Part shown: positions 18,508 to 26,832 of the stretch, piece by piece
Layout: every line of letters begins with the position of its first letter
Numbering within the stretch: the stretch's first letter is position 1
NCBI RefSeq assembly: GCF_020177055.1
Contig: NZ_JAIQXT010000004.1
Span: 186,001 to 250,000 of the forward strand
DNA length: 64,000 nt
DNA from: Sphingomonas sp. R647
GTDB lineage: Bacteria > Pseudomonadota > Alphaproteobacteria > Sphingomonadales > Sphingomonadaceae
Reading direction: 5' to 3'
The notes under the pieces: generated by a model
Database searches by the model: none
Told to the model about the DNA's origin: nothing
Seen by the model: only the letters and a program-made list of their open reading frames with translations
Translations under genes and position numbers: made by a program

Positions 18508-19091
18508 TCGTGCTTGCATCCACCAGCGCATCGCGGCGGGCGATGCTGAATGCCGCAGGCGTGGCGCATGAGGCGTTGCCGGCGCATGTCGACGAGGATG
18601 CGGTCAAGGCGGGGCTGGGAGAAGTCGCGCCGCGCGACTTGGCCGATGCGCTGGCCGAGATGAAGGCGATCAAGATCAGCCAGCGCATCCCGGGCACGTT
18701 GGTGCTCGGCGGGGATTCGGTGGTGGCGATCGAGGACGGGACGTTGCTCGACAAGCCGGTCGATCGTGCGGATGCCGAACGCCATCTGAAGCTGTTGTCG
18801 GGCAAGCGCCACGATCTCTACAGCGCCGCGGTGATCGCGGAGAATGGCCGCGCGGTGTGGCGGCATGTCGATCGCGCGCGGATGTGGGTGCGACCGCTGT
18901 CGGACCCGTTCATCGCCGAGTATCTCGACGCGGAATGGCCGGCGATTGCGGGCTGCGTCGGCTGCTACCGGGTCGAGGGGCTGGGGGTGCAGCTGTTCAG
19001 CCGGATCGAGGGCAGCCATTACACGATCCTGGGCATGCCGTTGCTCAACATCCTCGATTATCTGCGAACCAGAGGCCAATTGACGTCATGA
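18504..19091 (+). CDS. maf: Maf-like nucleotide pyrophosphatase
   Basis: A 195-residue Maf/YhdE-type enzyme that hydrolyses non-canonical or house-cleaning nucleoside triphosphates. The N-terminal LASTSASRR, GGDSVV (about 69-74) and SGKRHDLYSA segments form the nucleotide-binding site. ATG overlaps the ppsR stop as ATGA, and its own stop overlaps aroE the same way. Substrate preference among dTTP/UTP or modified nucleotides cannot be read from the sequence. Confidence 0.9.
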   Translation: MIVLASTSASRRAMLNAAGVAHEALPAHVDEDAVKAGLGEVAPRDLADALAEMKAIKISQRIPGTLVLGGDSVVAIEDGTLLDKPVDRADAERHLKLLSGKRHDLYSAAVIAENGRAVWRHVDRARMWVRPLSDPFIAEYLDAEWPAIAGCVGCYRVEGLGVQLFSRIEGSHYTILGMPLLNILDYLRTRGQLTS

Positions 19092-19900
19092 CCATTCCTC
19101 ACGCCGAGGTGATCGGCGACCCGATCGCGCAATCCAAATCGCCGCTGATCCATGGCTTCTGGATCGACAAGCTCGGGATCGATGCGCGCTATACCAAGAC
19201 ATTGGTAACGCCCGAGGGGCTGGGCGAGTTCTTTGCCGCGCGGCGCGACGATCCGCACTGGCGCGGGTGCAACATCACCGCGCCGCACAAGGTCGCCGCG
19301 CTCGACCATGTGCCCGATCCGGGTGGGGTACGGATGAGCATCGGGGCGGTGAACACGGTGTTTCGCGGGGCGGACGGCGCGCTGATCGGTACCAACACCG
19401 ATGCGGCAGGCTTCTACGCCCCGATCGCCGAGTTCGACCTTGAGGGTGCGCCGGTCGCGGTGGTTGGTGCAGGCGGCGCGGCGCGCGCGATCCTGTTCGC
19501 ATTGTCGCGAGCCGGGGTCGGCCATGTGACGGTCCTCAACCGATCTCCGCTGAAGGCAATGGGGCTGCTCGCGACCTTTGGGTTGAAGGGCGATGTCGTG
19601 GCGCTCGACGCGCCGCTGCCGCCGGTCGCGCTGCTGGTCAATGCTAGCTCGCTGGGGATGGTCGGGCACCCGCCGCTCGACCTCGATTTGTCGACCCTGC
19701 CCGAAGATGCTTTGGTCTATGACGCGGTCTATGCGCCACTTGAGACCGGGCTGCTCGCGGCGGCGCGGGCGCGCGGGCTGGAGACGGTCGATGGGCTGGA
19801 GATGCTGATCGGGCAGGCGGCGCTGGCGTTCGAGCTGTTCTTTGGCAAGGCGGCACCGCGCGAGCATGATGCAGAGCTGCGGACGCTACTGCTGAAATGA
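19088..19900 (+). CDS. aroE: Shikimate dehydrogenase
   Basis: AroE (270 residues) reduces 3-dehydroshikimate to shikimate with NADPH in aromatic amino-acid synthesis. The substrate-binding SKSPLIH (16-22), the catalytic lysine in NITAPHK (about residue 67) and the dinucleotide loop GAGGAARA (about 128-135) are all present. The start at 19088 follows from the ATGA overlap with maf and the conserved MTIPHAEVIGDPI. It is coupled to coaE by ATGA. Confidence 0.95.
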   Translation: MTIPHAEVIGDPIAQSKSPLIHGFWIDKLGIDARYTKTLVTPEGLGEFFAARRDDPHWRGCNITAPHKVAALDHVPDPGGVRMSIGAVNTVFRGADGALIGTNTDAAGFYAPIAEFDLEGAPVAVVGAGGAARAILFALSRAGVGHVTVLNRSPLKAMGLLATFGLKGDVVALDAPLPPVALLVNASSLGMVGHPPLDLDLSTLPEDALVYDAVYAPLETGLLAAARARGLETVDGLEMLIGQAALAFELFFGKAAPREHDAELRTLLLK

Positions 19901-20493
19901 GCCTCGTCCTCGGCCTCACCGGTTCGATCGGCATGGGCAAGTCCACCGTTGCGGCGATGTTCGCCGATGCTGGGGTGCCGGTGTTCGATGCCGATGCCGA
20001 AGTGCATCGGCTGCAGGGACCGGGCGGTGCGCTGGTCGCGCAGATCGAGGCGGAGTTTCCCGATACGACGACCGAGCTGGGCGTGGACCGCACGCTGCTC
20101 GGCGAGGCGGTGTTCGGTAATCCGGAGGCATTCAAGCGGCTGGAGGGGATCGTCCATCCTGCCGTTGCGCATGCGCGCAATGAATTTCTCAAGGCCAATT
20201 CCGACCAGCCTTTGGTGCTGCTCGATGTGCCGCTGTTGTTCGAGGCCGGGGGGTGGCGGCAGGTCGACAAGATCATCGTCGTCTCGGCGCCGCCAGAGGT
20301 TCAGCGTGAGCGCGTGCTGGCGCGGCCGGGGATGACGGTGGAGCGGTTCGAGTCGATCCTCGCGCGGCAGATGCCCGACGCCGAAAAGCGCGCGCGCGCC
20401 GATTTCGTGATCTCCACCGGCGGCACGAAAGACGCGACGCGTGCCGAAGTTGCGGCGGTGATCGCTTGCCTCACTGGCCAAACGGGCGGATAA
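19897..20493 (+). CDS. coaE: Dephospho-CoA kinase
   Basis: CoaE (198 residues) performs the last step of coenzyme A synthesis, phosphorylating the 3'-hydroxyl of dephospho-CoA. The P-loop GSIGMGKS lies at 9-16, followed by VFDADAEVHRL and the lid region DVPLLFE. It sits in the ppsR-maf-aroE-coaE-dnaQ string next to the putative origin, an order I recognise from other alphaproteobacteria. Confidence 0.95.
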   Translation: MSLVLGLTGSIGMGKSTVAAMFADAGVPVFDADAEVHRLQGPGGALVAQIEAEFPDTTTELGVDRTLLGEAVFGNPEAFKRLEGIVHPAVAHARNEFLKANSDQPLVLLDVPLLFEAGGWRQVDKIIVVSAPPEVQRERVLARPGMTVERFESILARQMPDAEKRARADFVISTGGTKDATRAEVAAVIACLTGQTGG

Positions 20494-20500
20494 GCAGGGC

Positions 20501-21193
20501 ATGCGTGAAATCGTGTTCGACACCGAAACAACCGGCCTGAGCTACAGCGCCGGGCACCGGCTGGTGGAGATCGGCTGTGTCGAGCTGATCAACCGGGTGC
20601 CGACCGGCCGGCATTTCCACCGCTATGTGAACCCCGATCGCGACATGCCGGTCGAGGCGTTTGCGGTGCATGGCCTGTCGGAGGCGTTCCTGGCCGACAA
20701 GCCGCGCTTTCACGAGATTTGCGACGAACTGATCGAGTTTCTGGGCGATTGTCCGCTGATCGCGCACAATGCGATGTTCGACCTGGGCTTCATGAACGGC
20801 GAGCTGAAGGCGTGCGGCCGCGCGATCCTGACGGTCGACCGCATCGTTGACACGCTGCAGATCGCACGGACCAAGCATCCTGGTGCCAAGCATACGCTCG
20901 ATGCGCTGTGCGTGCGCTATGGCGTCGACCTGTCGGCGCGCGAGCTGCACGGCGCGTTGCTCGATGCGCAGTTGCTGGCGCAGGTGTTCATCGAATTGAC
21001 CGGCGGACGGCAGATCGCGCTGGGGCTGGCGGTGGGTGAAACTACCGGGCCTGACCGGATCACCGTCGCATCGGCTAAGAGCAATATACGCCCGGCGCGC
21101 ATTTTTACGCCGAGCGCGGAGGAACTGGCGCGCCATTCGGCGTTTATGGCCGGGTTCGAGGACCCTGTCTGGGGAACGGCGGCGTCCGGTTGA
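20501..21193 (+). CDS. dnaQ: DNA polymerase III epsilon subunit (3'-5' proofreading)
   Basis: The proofreading exonuclease of the replicative polymerase (230 residues). The three exonuclease motifs are visible: FDTETTG (6-12), NAMFDLGF and a C-terminal HGALLDAQLLAQV with the catalytic His-Asp. A tail of about 50 residues would carry the clamp- or alpha-binding part. It starts 7 nt after coaE. Confidence 0.95.
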   Translation: MREIVFDTETTGLSYSAGHRLVEIGCVELINRVPTGRHFHRYVNPDRDMPVEAFAVHGLSEAFLADKPRFHEICDELIEFLGDCPLIAHNAMFDLGFMNGELKACGRAILTVDRIVDTLQIARTKHPGAKHTLDALCVRYGVDLSARELHGALLDAQLLAQVFIELTGGRQIALGLAVGETTGPDRITVASAKSNIRPARIFTPSAEELARHSAFMAGFEDPVWGTAASG

Positions 21194-21244
21194 CGCTGTC
21201 GGCCCCCATTCCTAGGTGCTCCTCTTGTTAGGACGGAGGAAAAT

Positions 21245-21817
21245 ATGGATATCCGGGTTTCTGGTCATCAGGTGGACACGGGCGATGCGCTGAGGCAGCA
21301 CGTGGACGACCGGCTCCAGGGTATCGCTGAGAAGTATTTCGCGCGGGCGATCTCGGCCAACGTCACCTTTGGCAAGGGTCCGCACGATTATGGCTTTACC
21401 TGCGACATCGTCGCGCATGTGATGCAGGGCCTGGTGCTCAAGGGCGCGCATGCCGCACAGGAAGCGCACCTCGCCTTTGACGGTGCTGCCGACAAGATCG
21501 AAAAGCAGCTGCGCCGCTACATGCGCCGCCTGAAGGACCGCAACAACGGCCAGGCGCAGGCGATGATGGCCGATTTCGACGCGGGCTATACCGTGTTCCA
21601 GGCCGAGGAAGAGGAGGAAGCGGCCGACGCCCCGGCGATCATCGCCGAGACCCGCGTCGATGTGCCCGACGCCAGCGTTTCGGACGCGGTGATGATGCTG
21701 GACCTGCGCAATACCAATGCGCTGCTGTTCAAGAACAGCGGCACCGGCAACTACAACATGGTCTATCGCCGCACCGACGGCACGATCGGATGGGTCGAAC
21801 CCAACCGGGCGGCCTGA
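21245..21817 (+). CDS. hpf: Ribosome hibernation-promoting factor, long form
   Basis: A 190-residue protein with an N-terminal domain (MDIRVSGHQVDTGDAL, residues 1-100) that binds the 30S decoding centre and a C-terminal dimerisation domain (NALLFKNSGTGNYNMVYRRTDG) that brings two ribosomes into 100S dimers. The two parts are joined by an acidic linker (AEEEEEAADAP). The ribosome binding site GGAGGAAAAT is strong. ptsN follows after 9 nt, a pairing common in proteobacteria, although the usual rpoN is not present here. Confidence 0.93.
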   Translation: MDIRVSGHQVDTGDALRQHVDDRLQGIAEKYFARAISANVTFGKGPHDYGFTCDIVAHVMQGLVLKGAHAAQEAHLAFDGAADKIEKQLRRYMRRLKDRNNGQAQAMMADFDAGYTVFQAEEEEEAADAPAIIAETRVDVPDASVSDAVMMLDLRNTNALLFKNSGTGNYNMVYRRTDGTIGWVEPNRAA

Positions 21818-21826
21818 CCCAGCACG

Positions 21827-22297
21827 ATGCAGGATCTCCATGATCTGGTGACGCCCGAGGCGGTTGCCTCGGGCGTGACGGCGGGCAGCAAGAAGAAACT
21901 CTTCGCGCTGCTCGCCGACATCGCGGCGCGGGTCTATGGCCTCGACGCGACGACCGTCGCTGCGCAGCTGGCTGCGCGCGAGCGGCTGGGTACGACCGGT
22001 TTCGGCGGCGGGATTGCGATCCCGCATGGCCGGATCGAGGGGCTGGATGCGGTGCGCGGCGTGATGATGCGGCTCGACAAGCCGGTCGATTTCGGGGCGG
22101 TGGACGATAGTCCGGTCGATCTGGTGTTCATGCTGCTCTCGCCCGTCAACGCCGGGGCCGAACATTTGAAAGCACTCGCGCGGGTCTCGCGGCGGCTGCG
22201 CGACCGTGGGTTTACCGCCAAGCTGCGCGGGGCGGGGTCGGCCGACGCAATCTATGCCCTGCTCGCCGGAAGCGAAGCACGTGACGCCGCTGCCTGA
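21827..22297 (+). CDS. ptsN: PTS IIA-like nitrogen-regulatory protein
   Basis: PtsN (156 residues) is the terminal phosphate acceptor of the nitrogen-related PTS and regulates potassium transport and carbon/nitrogen balance rather than sugar uptake. The phosphorylated histidine is His67 in GIAIPHGR. Its 3' end overlaps the start of the next gene by 17 nt. Confidence 0.92.
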   Translation: MQDLHDLVTPEAVASGVTAGSKKKLFALLADIAARVYGLDATTVAAQLAARERLGTTGFGGGIAIPHGRIEGLDAVRGVMMRLDKPVDFGAVDDSPVDLVFMLLSPVNAGAEHLKALARVSRRLRDRGFTAKLRGAGSADAIYALLAGSEARDAAA

Positions 22298-22757
22298 TGC
22301 CGCACGCGCGGTGGGGGCGGAGGCGCATCACCGTGCGCTTGAATCGCTTTATGCAGCGGCCCCGATCAACCGGATGTTCGAATCGCGGCTGGAGATCCCG
22401 CAGGCCGGGGTGGCGCGAATCCATTTCACGATCGACGAACGCCATTTCCATGCCGGCGGCGCGGCGCATGGGACGAGCTATTTCAAGATGCTCGACGATG
22501 CGGCGTTCTATGCCGCGAACAGCCTGGTCACCGACCGGTTCCTGCTGACGACCGCGTTCAACCTGTTGTTCACGCGGCCATTGGGTCCGGGGCCGGTGAT
22601 TGCCGAGGGGCGCTGGGTCAGCGGCCAGCGGCGGGTGTTCGTCGCGGAGGCGCGGCTGATCGACGCATCGGGGGAAGAGGCGGCGCGGGGCACGGGCACG
22701 TTCATGAAATCGCGCATCGCGCTGGCCGGGCTGCCCGGTTATCGCATCGCCCGATGA
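22281..22757 (+). CDS. PaaI-type acyl-CoA thioesterase
   Basis: A 158-residue hot-dog-fold protein. FHAGGAAHGTSYFKMLDDAAFYAANS is the central helix region and LFTRPLGPGPVIAEGRWVS the following strand pair. The family hydrolyses acyl-CoA thioesters. GTG 22281 is the first start after the unrelated ptsN reading and leaves a family-sized protein. It overlaps ptsN by 17 nt and DUF1491 by ATGA. The substrate is unknown. Confidence 0.8.
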   Translation: MTPLPDAARAVGAEAHHRALESLYAAAPINRMFESRLEIPQAGVARIHFTIDERHFHAGGAAHGTSYFKMLDDAAFYAANSLVTDRFLLTTAFNLLFTRPLGPGPVIAEGRWVSGQRRVFVAEARLIDASGEEAARGTGTFMKSRIALAGLPGYRIAR

Positions 22758-23095
22758 GCGCGCGGCTCGCCAGCGGGCTGATCGTCAACGCGCTGATCCG
22801 GCGCGTGAATGCCGAGGGTGGCAGCGCGATGGTGCTGGCAAAAGGGGATGCCGAGGCCGGGGCGATCCTGGTGTTGGCGCTCGATCGCGGCATCGATCCG
22901 CGCGTTTTCGAGCGGGGAATCGGGCCCGATGGCAAGGCCACGTTGGTGCGCAGCGGCCCGTTGCAGTTCGACGATCCGGGCGCGGTCGGCGACTATTGGC
23001 AACGGCGGCGCAGTCGCGATCCGGACCTGTGGGTGCTGGAACTGGATATCGCGTCGGCAGAACGGTTCGCCGCTGAAACGATCATCGGTGCTTGA
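22754..23095 (+). CDS. DUF1491 family protein
   Basis: A 113-residue protein matching the alphaproteobacterial DUF1491 family, with ALIRRVNAEGGSAMVLAKGDAEAGAILVL at the start and DPDLWVLELDIASAERF near the end. The function is unknown. It is the last gene of the rightward run that begins at ppsR, coupled to the thioesterase by ATGA. Confidence 0.85.
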   Translation: MSARLASGLIVNALIRRVNAEGGSAMVLAKGDAEAGAILVLALDRGIDPRVFERGIGPDGKATLVRSGPLQFDDPGAVGDYWQRRRSRDPDLWVLELDIASAERFAAETIIGA

Positions 23096-23257
23096 CGCAT
23101 TGCAACATGGTCGGCAGAGGCGCGCGACAATTTAATAGCGTTGTGCCGTCGGGGTCAGAGACCGGGGGTTACGCAGTCGGGGGGCAAGCCCGATCGGTCC
23201 GTGCACATGCACATCGGGGGATCAGATCGCGCACCAACCGCATAGTATCGATGTTGA

Positions 23258-23902
23258 ATGTCTTTTTCGTTCCGGGCTGCGATCATCGCGGCCACGACTC
23301 TCACCCTTGCCGCCGGCATTGGTGCAACGGCCCCTGGCGTAGCTGCGGAAGCCGATAAGACGCCGGTTCAGGCGATCAACGAAGCGGCAACCGAACAGGT
23401 TCCGACCATGGCCGAATCGCTCGCCGCGCTCGAAGCGGACGATGCTCAGGCCATCACCGCCGAGATGGCGGACGATTCCGATACTGAGACCCATGCGACG
23501 CTCGCCGCCGCCGTTGCCGCGCAGGACGCGGTCGCCGCCGATGCCGAGCTCAACTGCCTCGCGATCGGCGTCTATTATGAATCCAAGGGTGAACCGCTGG
23601 AGGGCCAGCTCGCGGTCGCCGAAGTCATCCTCAACCGCGCAAAATCGGGCCGCTTTCCGGCATCGGTGTGCGGCGTGCTGACGCAACGTGGCCAGTTCTC
23701 CTTCGTCCGTGGCGGCCGCCTGCCGCAGCCGCCGGCCAGCGCCCGTGCGTGGAAGACCGCGCTCGCCGTGGCACAGGTCGCGCGCGACGATGCCTGGGAC
23801 AGCCGCGTGTCGAACGCATTGTTCTTCCATGCCCGCTATGTCTCGCCCGGCTGGCGCCGCGCGCGCGTCGGCAGCGTCGGGAACCACATCTTCTATCGCT
23901 GA
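23258..23902 (+). CDS. SleB-type cell-wall hydrolase, secreted
   Basis: A 214-residue protein with a signal peptide (about 1-30), a 65-residue Glu/Ala-rich linker and a C-terminal Hydrolase_2 domain: LNCLAIGVYYESKGEPLEGQLAVAEVILNR, later ALFFHA and the final VGNHIFYR. The glutamate in YYES is the probable catalytic residue of this lytic transglycosylase-like fold. It likely trims peptidoglycan in the periplasm. The ribosome binding site at ATG 23258 is weak, so the start is uncertain. Confidence 0.85.
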   Translation: MSFSFRAAIIAATTLTLAAGIGATAPGVAAEADKTPVQAINEAATEQVPTMAESLAALEADDAQAITAEMADDSDTETHATLAAAVAAQDAVAADAELNCLAIGVYYESKGEPLEGQLAVAEVILNRAKSGRFPASVCGVLTQRGQFSFVRGGRLPQPPASARAWKTALAVAQVARDDAWDSRVSNALFFHARYVSPGWRRARVGSVGNHIFYR

Positions 23903-23942
23903 AACGCGGCGGACAGGCTTTTGTTTGTTCGGCAAATGTTCT

Positions 23943-23981
23943 AAAGGCCGGGGATGGTTTCGCACCCTTCCCCGGCCTTTT
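23943..23981 (+). terminator. Terminator-like hairpin spanning the mmcB start
   Basis: AAAGGCCGGGGA and TCCCCGGCCTTT form a 12-bp stem with a loop of about 14 nt, followed by TTCCG. It sits 40 nt after the SleB-type gene, so it can end that transcript. The mmcB ATG (23954) lies inside the left arm. Confidence 0.65.
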
Positions 23982-24469
23982 CCGTTGCCGCTGAGCCCGA
24001 TCCGGCGACCGCGCCGCTGATTGCCGCCGATGTCACGCGCGGCGTGTGCCGGATGCTGTTGCGCCACGATTGCGTCGCGATGGCGGAGGTGCCGCTGGGC
24101 GATGGCCGGCGCGCCGACCTGATGGCGCTCAATGTGCGTGGCGAGATCGTGATCGTCGAGGTCAAGGTGTCGCGCGCCGACCTGATCGGTGACGGCAAAT
24201 GGACCGACTATCTGGCGCATTGCGACCGCTATTTCTGGGCGGTGCCGGCGGGGTTCGACCTGGCGCCGCTCGAGCGCCCCGATTTTCTGCCCGAACGCGC
24301 CGGCCTGATCGTCGCCGACCGCTACGACGCGGCGATCGTGCGGGAGGCGCGGACCGTGCCGCTGGCGAGCGCGACGCGGCGCAAATGCACGCTGGCGTTC
24401 GCCCGCCGCGCGGCGCGGCGGGTGATCACGCTGACCGATCCCGATGCCGAGGTCCCCGGTCGGGGGTAA
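23954..24469 (+). CDS. mmcB: MmcB family DNA repair protein (putative endonuclease)
   Basis: A 171-residue protein of the MmcB family, defined in Caulobacter as an SOS-linked repair factor for mitomycin C damage. VTRGVCRMLLRHDC, the nuclease-like RRADLMALNVRGEIVIVEVKVSRADLIGDGKW and the RCHLYFW-type segment (here HCDRYFWAVP) are recognisable. E and K of VEVKVS resemble the PD-(D/E)XK core. The only plausible start, ATG 23954, lies within a stable hairpin. Confidence 0.8.
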   Translation: MVSHPSPAFSVAAEPDPATAPLIAADVTRGVCRMLLRHDCVAMAEVPLGDGRRADLMALNVRGEIVIVEVKVSRADLIGDGKWTDYLAHCDRYFWAVPAGFDLAPLERPDFLPERAGLIVADRYDAAIVREARTVPLASATRRKCTLAFARRAARRVITLTDPDAEVPGRG

Positions 24470-24471
24470 GT

Positions 24472-25071
24472 TTAGAAGCTGGGGCCCGAGACGGCGCGCT
24501 TCTTGATCTTGGGCGCGTTCTTGAGCGCTTCCGCGATCGCCGGAGCGCGGGTGTCGCGGGCGGCATAGTCGCGTGCACTCATGCCGGCGAGCCGATCGAC
24601 CATGTCGGGGTCGGCGCCGCTGGTCAGCAACAGCTGGACCAGCTCGCCATCGCGGCGCTGTACCGCGCGCATCAACGGGGTCTCGCCACCATTATTGCCC
24701 AGGTTGACGTTCGCCTTGCGCGTAATGATTTCGCGGATCCCCTCGTCCCACGCGGCATCCACCGCGAGCATCAACGGGGTGTTGCCTGCGGAATCCTGCA
24801 GATTCACATTGCCCCCGCGGGCGAGGATAAAGCGGAGATAGGTCATGTCGCGACGCTTGGTAACGATGTGAATCGCCGCTTCGCCCTTGTCGTCCTTGGC
24901 GTTGACGATCGTCTGGCCGGGCGCGTTGAGGAATTCGGTGACCTTGTTGCCATCCTGCTCGCGCACCGCTTTCAGGAAGTTGTAGCTTTCGGAAAAGCGC
25001 TGGGCGCCGGCCGGAAGCGCTACGCACAGCAGCGCCGCGGCGAATACGAGCCGGGACGGGACGGTCAACAT
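24472..25071 (-). CDS. Secreted ankyrin-repeat protein
   Basis: A 199-residue protein with a signal peptide (about 1-23, cleavage after AGA) and at least three ankyrin repeats between residues 55 and 170: DKGEAAIHIVTKRRDMTYLRFIL, DSAGNTPLMLAVDA and NGGETPLMRAVQRRDGELVQLLLTSGAD. The repeats mediate protein binding, so a periplasmic scaffold or inhibitor role is likely but unproven. It converges with mmcB and is divergent from the sco-like gene. Confidence 0.85.
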   Translation of the reverse strand: MLTVPSRLVFAAALLCVALPAGAQRFSESYNFLKAVREQDGNKVTEFLNAPGQTIVNAKDDKGEAAIHIVTKRRDMTYLRFILARGGNVNLQDSAGNTPLMLAVDAAWDEGIREIITRKANVNLGNNGGETPLMRAVQRRDGELVQLLLTSGADPDMVDRLAGMSARDYAARDTRAPAIAEALKNAPKIKKRAVSGPSF

Positions 25072-25142
25072 GGTCGGAACAAACCCCTGATAGGATGCAA
25101 GCCTTGCCTAACACCCTCTATCAGATCATGGGTCGCCTTGTC

Positions 25143-25736
25143 ATGAACAGGATATCTTTCTTCGCCCTGCCCGTCCTGCTCGGCCTTGCCGCCTGTGGCG
25201 GCGGTGCGCCCGCGAGCAAGTCGATCGCCGATGCGCCGCTTGCCGGAGCCTCGATCGGCGGGCCGTTCACGCTGGTCAATGGCGACGGCAAGACCGTCAC
25301 CGAAAAGGATTTCGCCGGCAAATACCGCATCATGTATTTCGGCTACACCTTCTGCCCCGATGTCTGCCCGGTCGATGTCCAGAATATTGGCGGCGCAATG
25401 AAGCGGCTGGATCAGCAGAACCCCGCGCTGGCGGCGAAGATCGTGCCGGTGTTCGTGTCGATCGATCCCGAACGCGACACGCCGGCGGTGGTCAAGGAAT
25501 TCACCGCCGCCTTTCACCCGCGCATGGTCGGACTGACCGGCAGCGCGGCGCAGGTCGATGCGGCCGCCAAAGTCTATCGCGTCCCCTATGCCAAGCGGGT
25601 GACGCCGACCGGTTATCTGATGGACCATGGCCGTCAGGCGTATCTGATGGGGCCGAATGGCGAGCCGATCGCGCTGCTGCCGCAGGAGCAGAGCCCCGAG
25701 GCGATCGTTGCGGAAATCACGCGGTGGGTCAGCTGA
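25143..25736 (+). CDS. SCO1/SenC family copper-binding lipoprotein
   Basis: A 197-residue lipoprotein (lipobox LAAC, Cys18) with a thioredoxin fold. The copper-binding pair TFCPDVCP places Cys71 and Cys75 and the distal histidine is in MDHGRQAYL (about residue 161). Family members deliver copper to the CuA centre of cytochrome oxidase or act as periplasmic thiol reductants. Start 25143 was chosen for a normal n-region; ATG 25128 is also possible. Its 3' end overlaps the ycgN-like start by 13 nt. Confidence 0.9.
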   Translation: MNRISFFALPVLLGLAACGGGAPASKSIADAPLAGASIGGPFTLVNGDGKTVTEKDFAGKYRIMYFGYTFCPDVCPVDVQNIGGAMKRLDQQNPALAAKIVPVFVSIDPERDTPAVVKEFTAAFHPRMVGLTGSAAQVDAAAKVYRVPYAKRVTPTGYLMDHGRQAYLMGPNGEPIALLPQEQSPEAIVAEITRWVS

Positions 25737-26161
25737 CCCCGTTCTGGGAATTGCCACTCGCCCGGCTCGACCGCGCGCAGTGGGAGGCGCTGTGCGACGG
25801 CTGCGGCAAATGCTGCCTGCACAAGATCGAGGATGCCGATACCGGCGACCTCTACGCCACCAACGTCGCGTGCCGCTTGCTCGACCGCGATCAGGGGCGG
25901 TGCAGCGACTATCGCCACCGCCACGCCTATGTCGCCGAATGCGTGCGGCTGAATGCGGGGAATGTCGACGACATCGCCTGGCTGCCGATGACCTGCGCCT
26001 ATCGCCTGCGTGCCGCCGGTGAGCCGCTGCCCAAGTGGCATTATCTGATCTCGGGCAGCCGCGAGAGCGTGCATGAGGCGGGCGAGTCGACCCGGGGCTG
26101 GACCATTTCGGAAGATATCGCCGGCGAACTCGAACATCATATGGTCGACCGTATCCTGTGA
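25724..26161 (+). CDS. YcgN-type cysteine-cluster protein
   Basis: A 145-residue YkgJ/YcgN family protein with the cluster CDGCGKCC (Cys24, 27, 30, 31) and further cysteines in ACRLLDRDQGRCSDY, ECVRLN and MTCAYRL, suggesting a zinc or Fe-S site. The function is not established. GTG 25724 overlaps the preceding gene, and the following gene begins with a GTGA overlap, so three genes are likely cotranscribed. Confidence 0.88.
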   Translation: MGQLTPFWELPLARLDRAQWEALCDGCGKCCLHKIEDADTGDLYATNVACRLLDRDQGRCSDYRHRHAYVAECVRLNAGNVDDIAWLPMTCAYRLRAAGEPLPKWHYLISGSRESVHEAGESTRGWTISEDIAGELEHHMVDRIL

Positions 26162-26832
26162 GCGTGCCGATCCAGATCGTCCGCCACCCACGCGCGCGGA
26201 CGATGCGGTTATCGGTCGATCAGGCGACCGGCGCGGTGCGGCTGACGATCCCGCCACGCGCGCCCGCTGGCCCGGCGCTCCGCTGGGCGGAGGGACAGCA
26301 GGAATGGATCGCCCGCGCGCTCGCCAACCGCGCTGCGCCGACGCCGTTGGAGCCGGGCGCGACGATCCTGTATCTGGGCGAAGAGGTTGGCCTCAGCTGG
26401 GACAGCGGATTTCCGCGCACGCCATTGCTCGACGATGGGCAGATTATCGCCGGCGGACCGCGCGAAGGCTATGAACGGCGGATCGAGCGCTGGCTGCGCA
26501 AGCTGGCGCTGGAGACGCTGAGCGAAGAGACGGCGGAATATGCGGCGCTGTCCGGCGTGTCGGTCAGCAAGGTGGCGATTGGCGATCCCAAGGGGCGCTG
26601 GGGCAGCTGCGCGTCATCGGGCGTGATCCGCTATAACTGGCGGCTGATCCTTGCCCCGCCTGCGGTGCGGCGCGCGACGGTCGCGCATGAAGTGGCGCAT
26701 CGCACGCATATGAACCACAGCCCGGCATTCCACGCCTTGGTGCGCACGCTCTATGGCCGCGACCCCGCCCCGGAGCGGGCGTGGCTGCGCGCCAACGCGA
26801 TGCGGCTTCACTCGTTCGGGCGGTCGTCCTGA
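26158..26832 (+). CDS. YgjP-like zinc metallopeptidase (M48-related, DUF45)
   Basis: A 224-residue cytosolic protein with the zincin motif HEVAH (177-181) and the upstream RWGSCASSGVIRYNWRL typical of YgjP/SprT-like peptidases. The downstream HMNHSPAFHALV helix supplies the third ligand region. The physiological substrate is unknown. It starts with GTG in a GTGA overlap. Its last 25 nt overlap the 3' end of the convergent PBP gene. Confidence 0.9.
   Translation: MSVPIQIVRHPRARTMRLSVDQATGAVRLTIPPRAPAGPALRWAEGQQEWIARALANRAAPTPLEPGATILYLGEEVGLSWDSGFPRTPLLDDGQIIAGGPREGYERRIERWLRKLALETLSEETAEYAALSGVSVSKVAIGDPKGRWGSCASSGVIRYNWRLILAPPAVRRATVAHEVAHRTHMNHSPAFHALVRTLYGRDPAPERAWLRANAMRLHSFGRSS

Noticed and set aside
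21296..21312. A CACGTG core in hpf, tested as a fifth parS
   Set aside because: The flanking arms do not match either parS class (GCAG before, GACG after).
22273..22290. A CACGTG core near the ptsN/thioesterase junction, tested as parS
   Set aside because: Only the central 6 bp match; the arms are unrelated.
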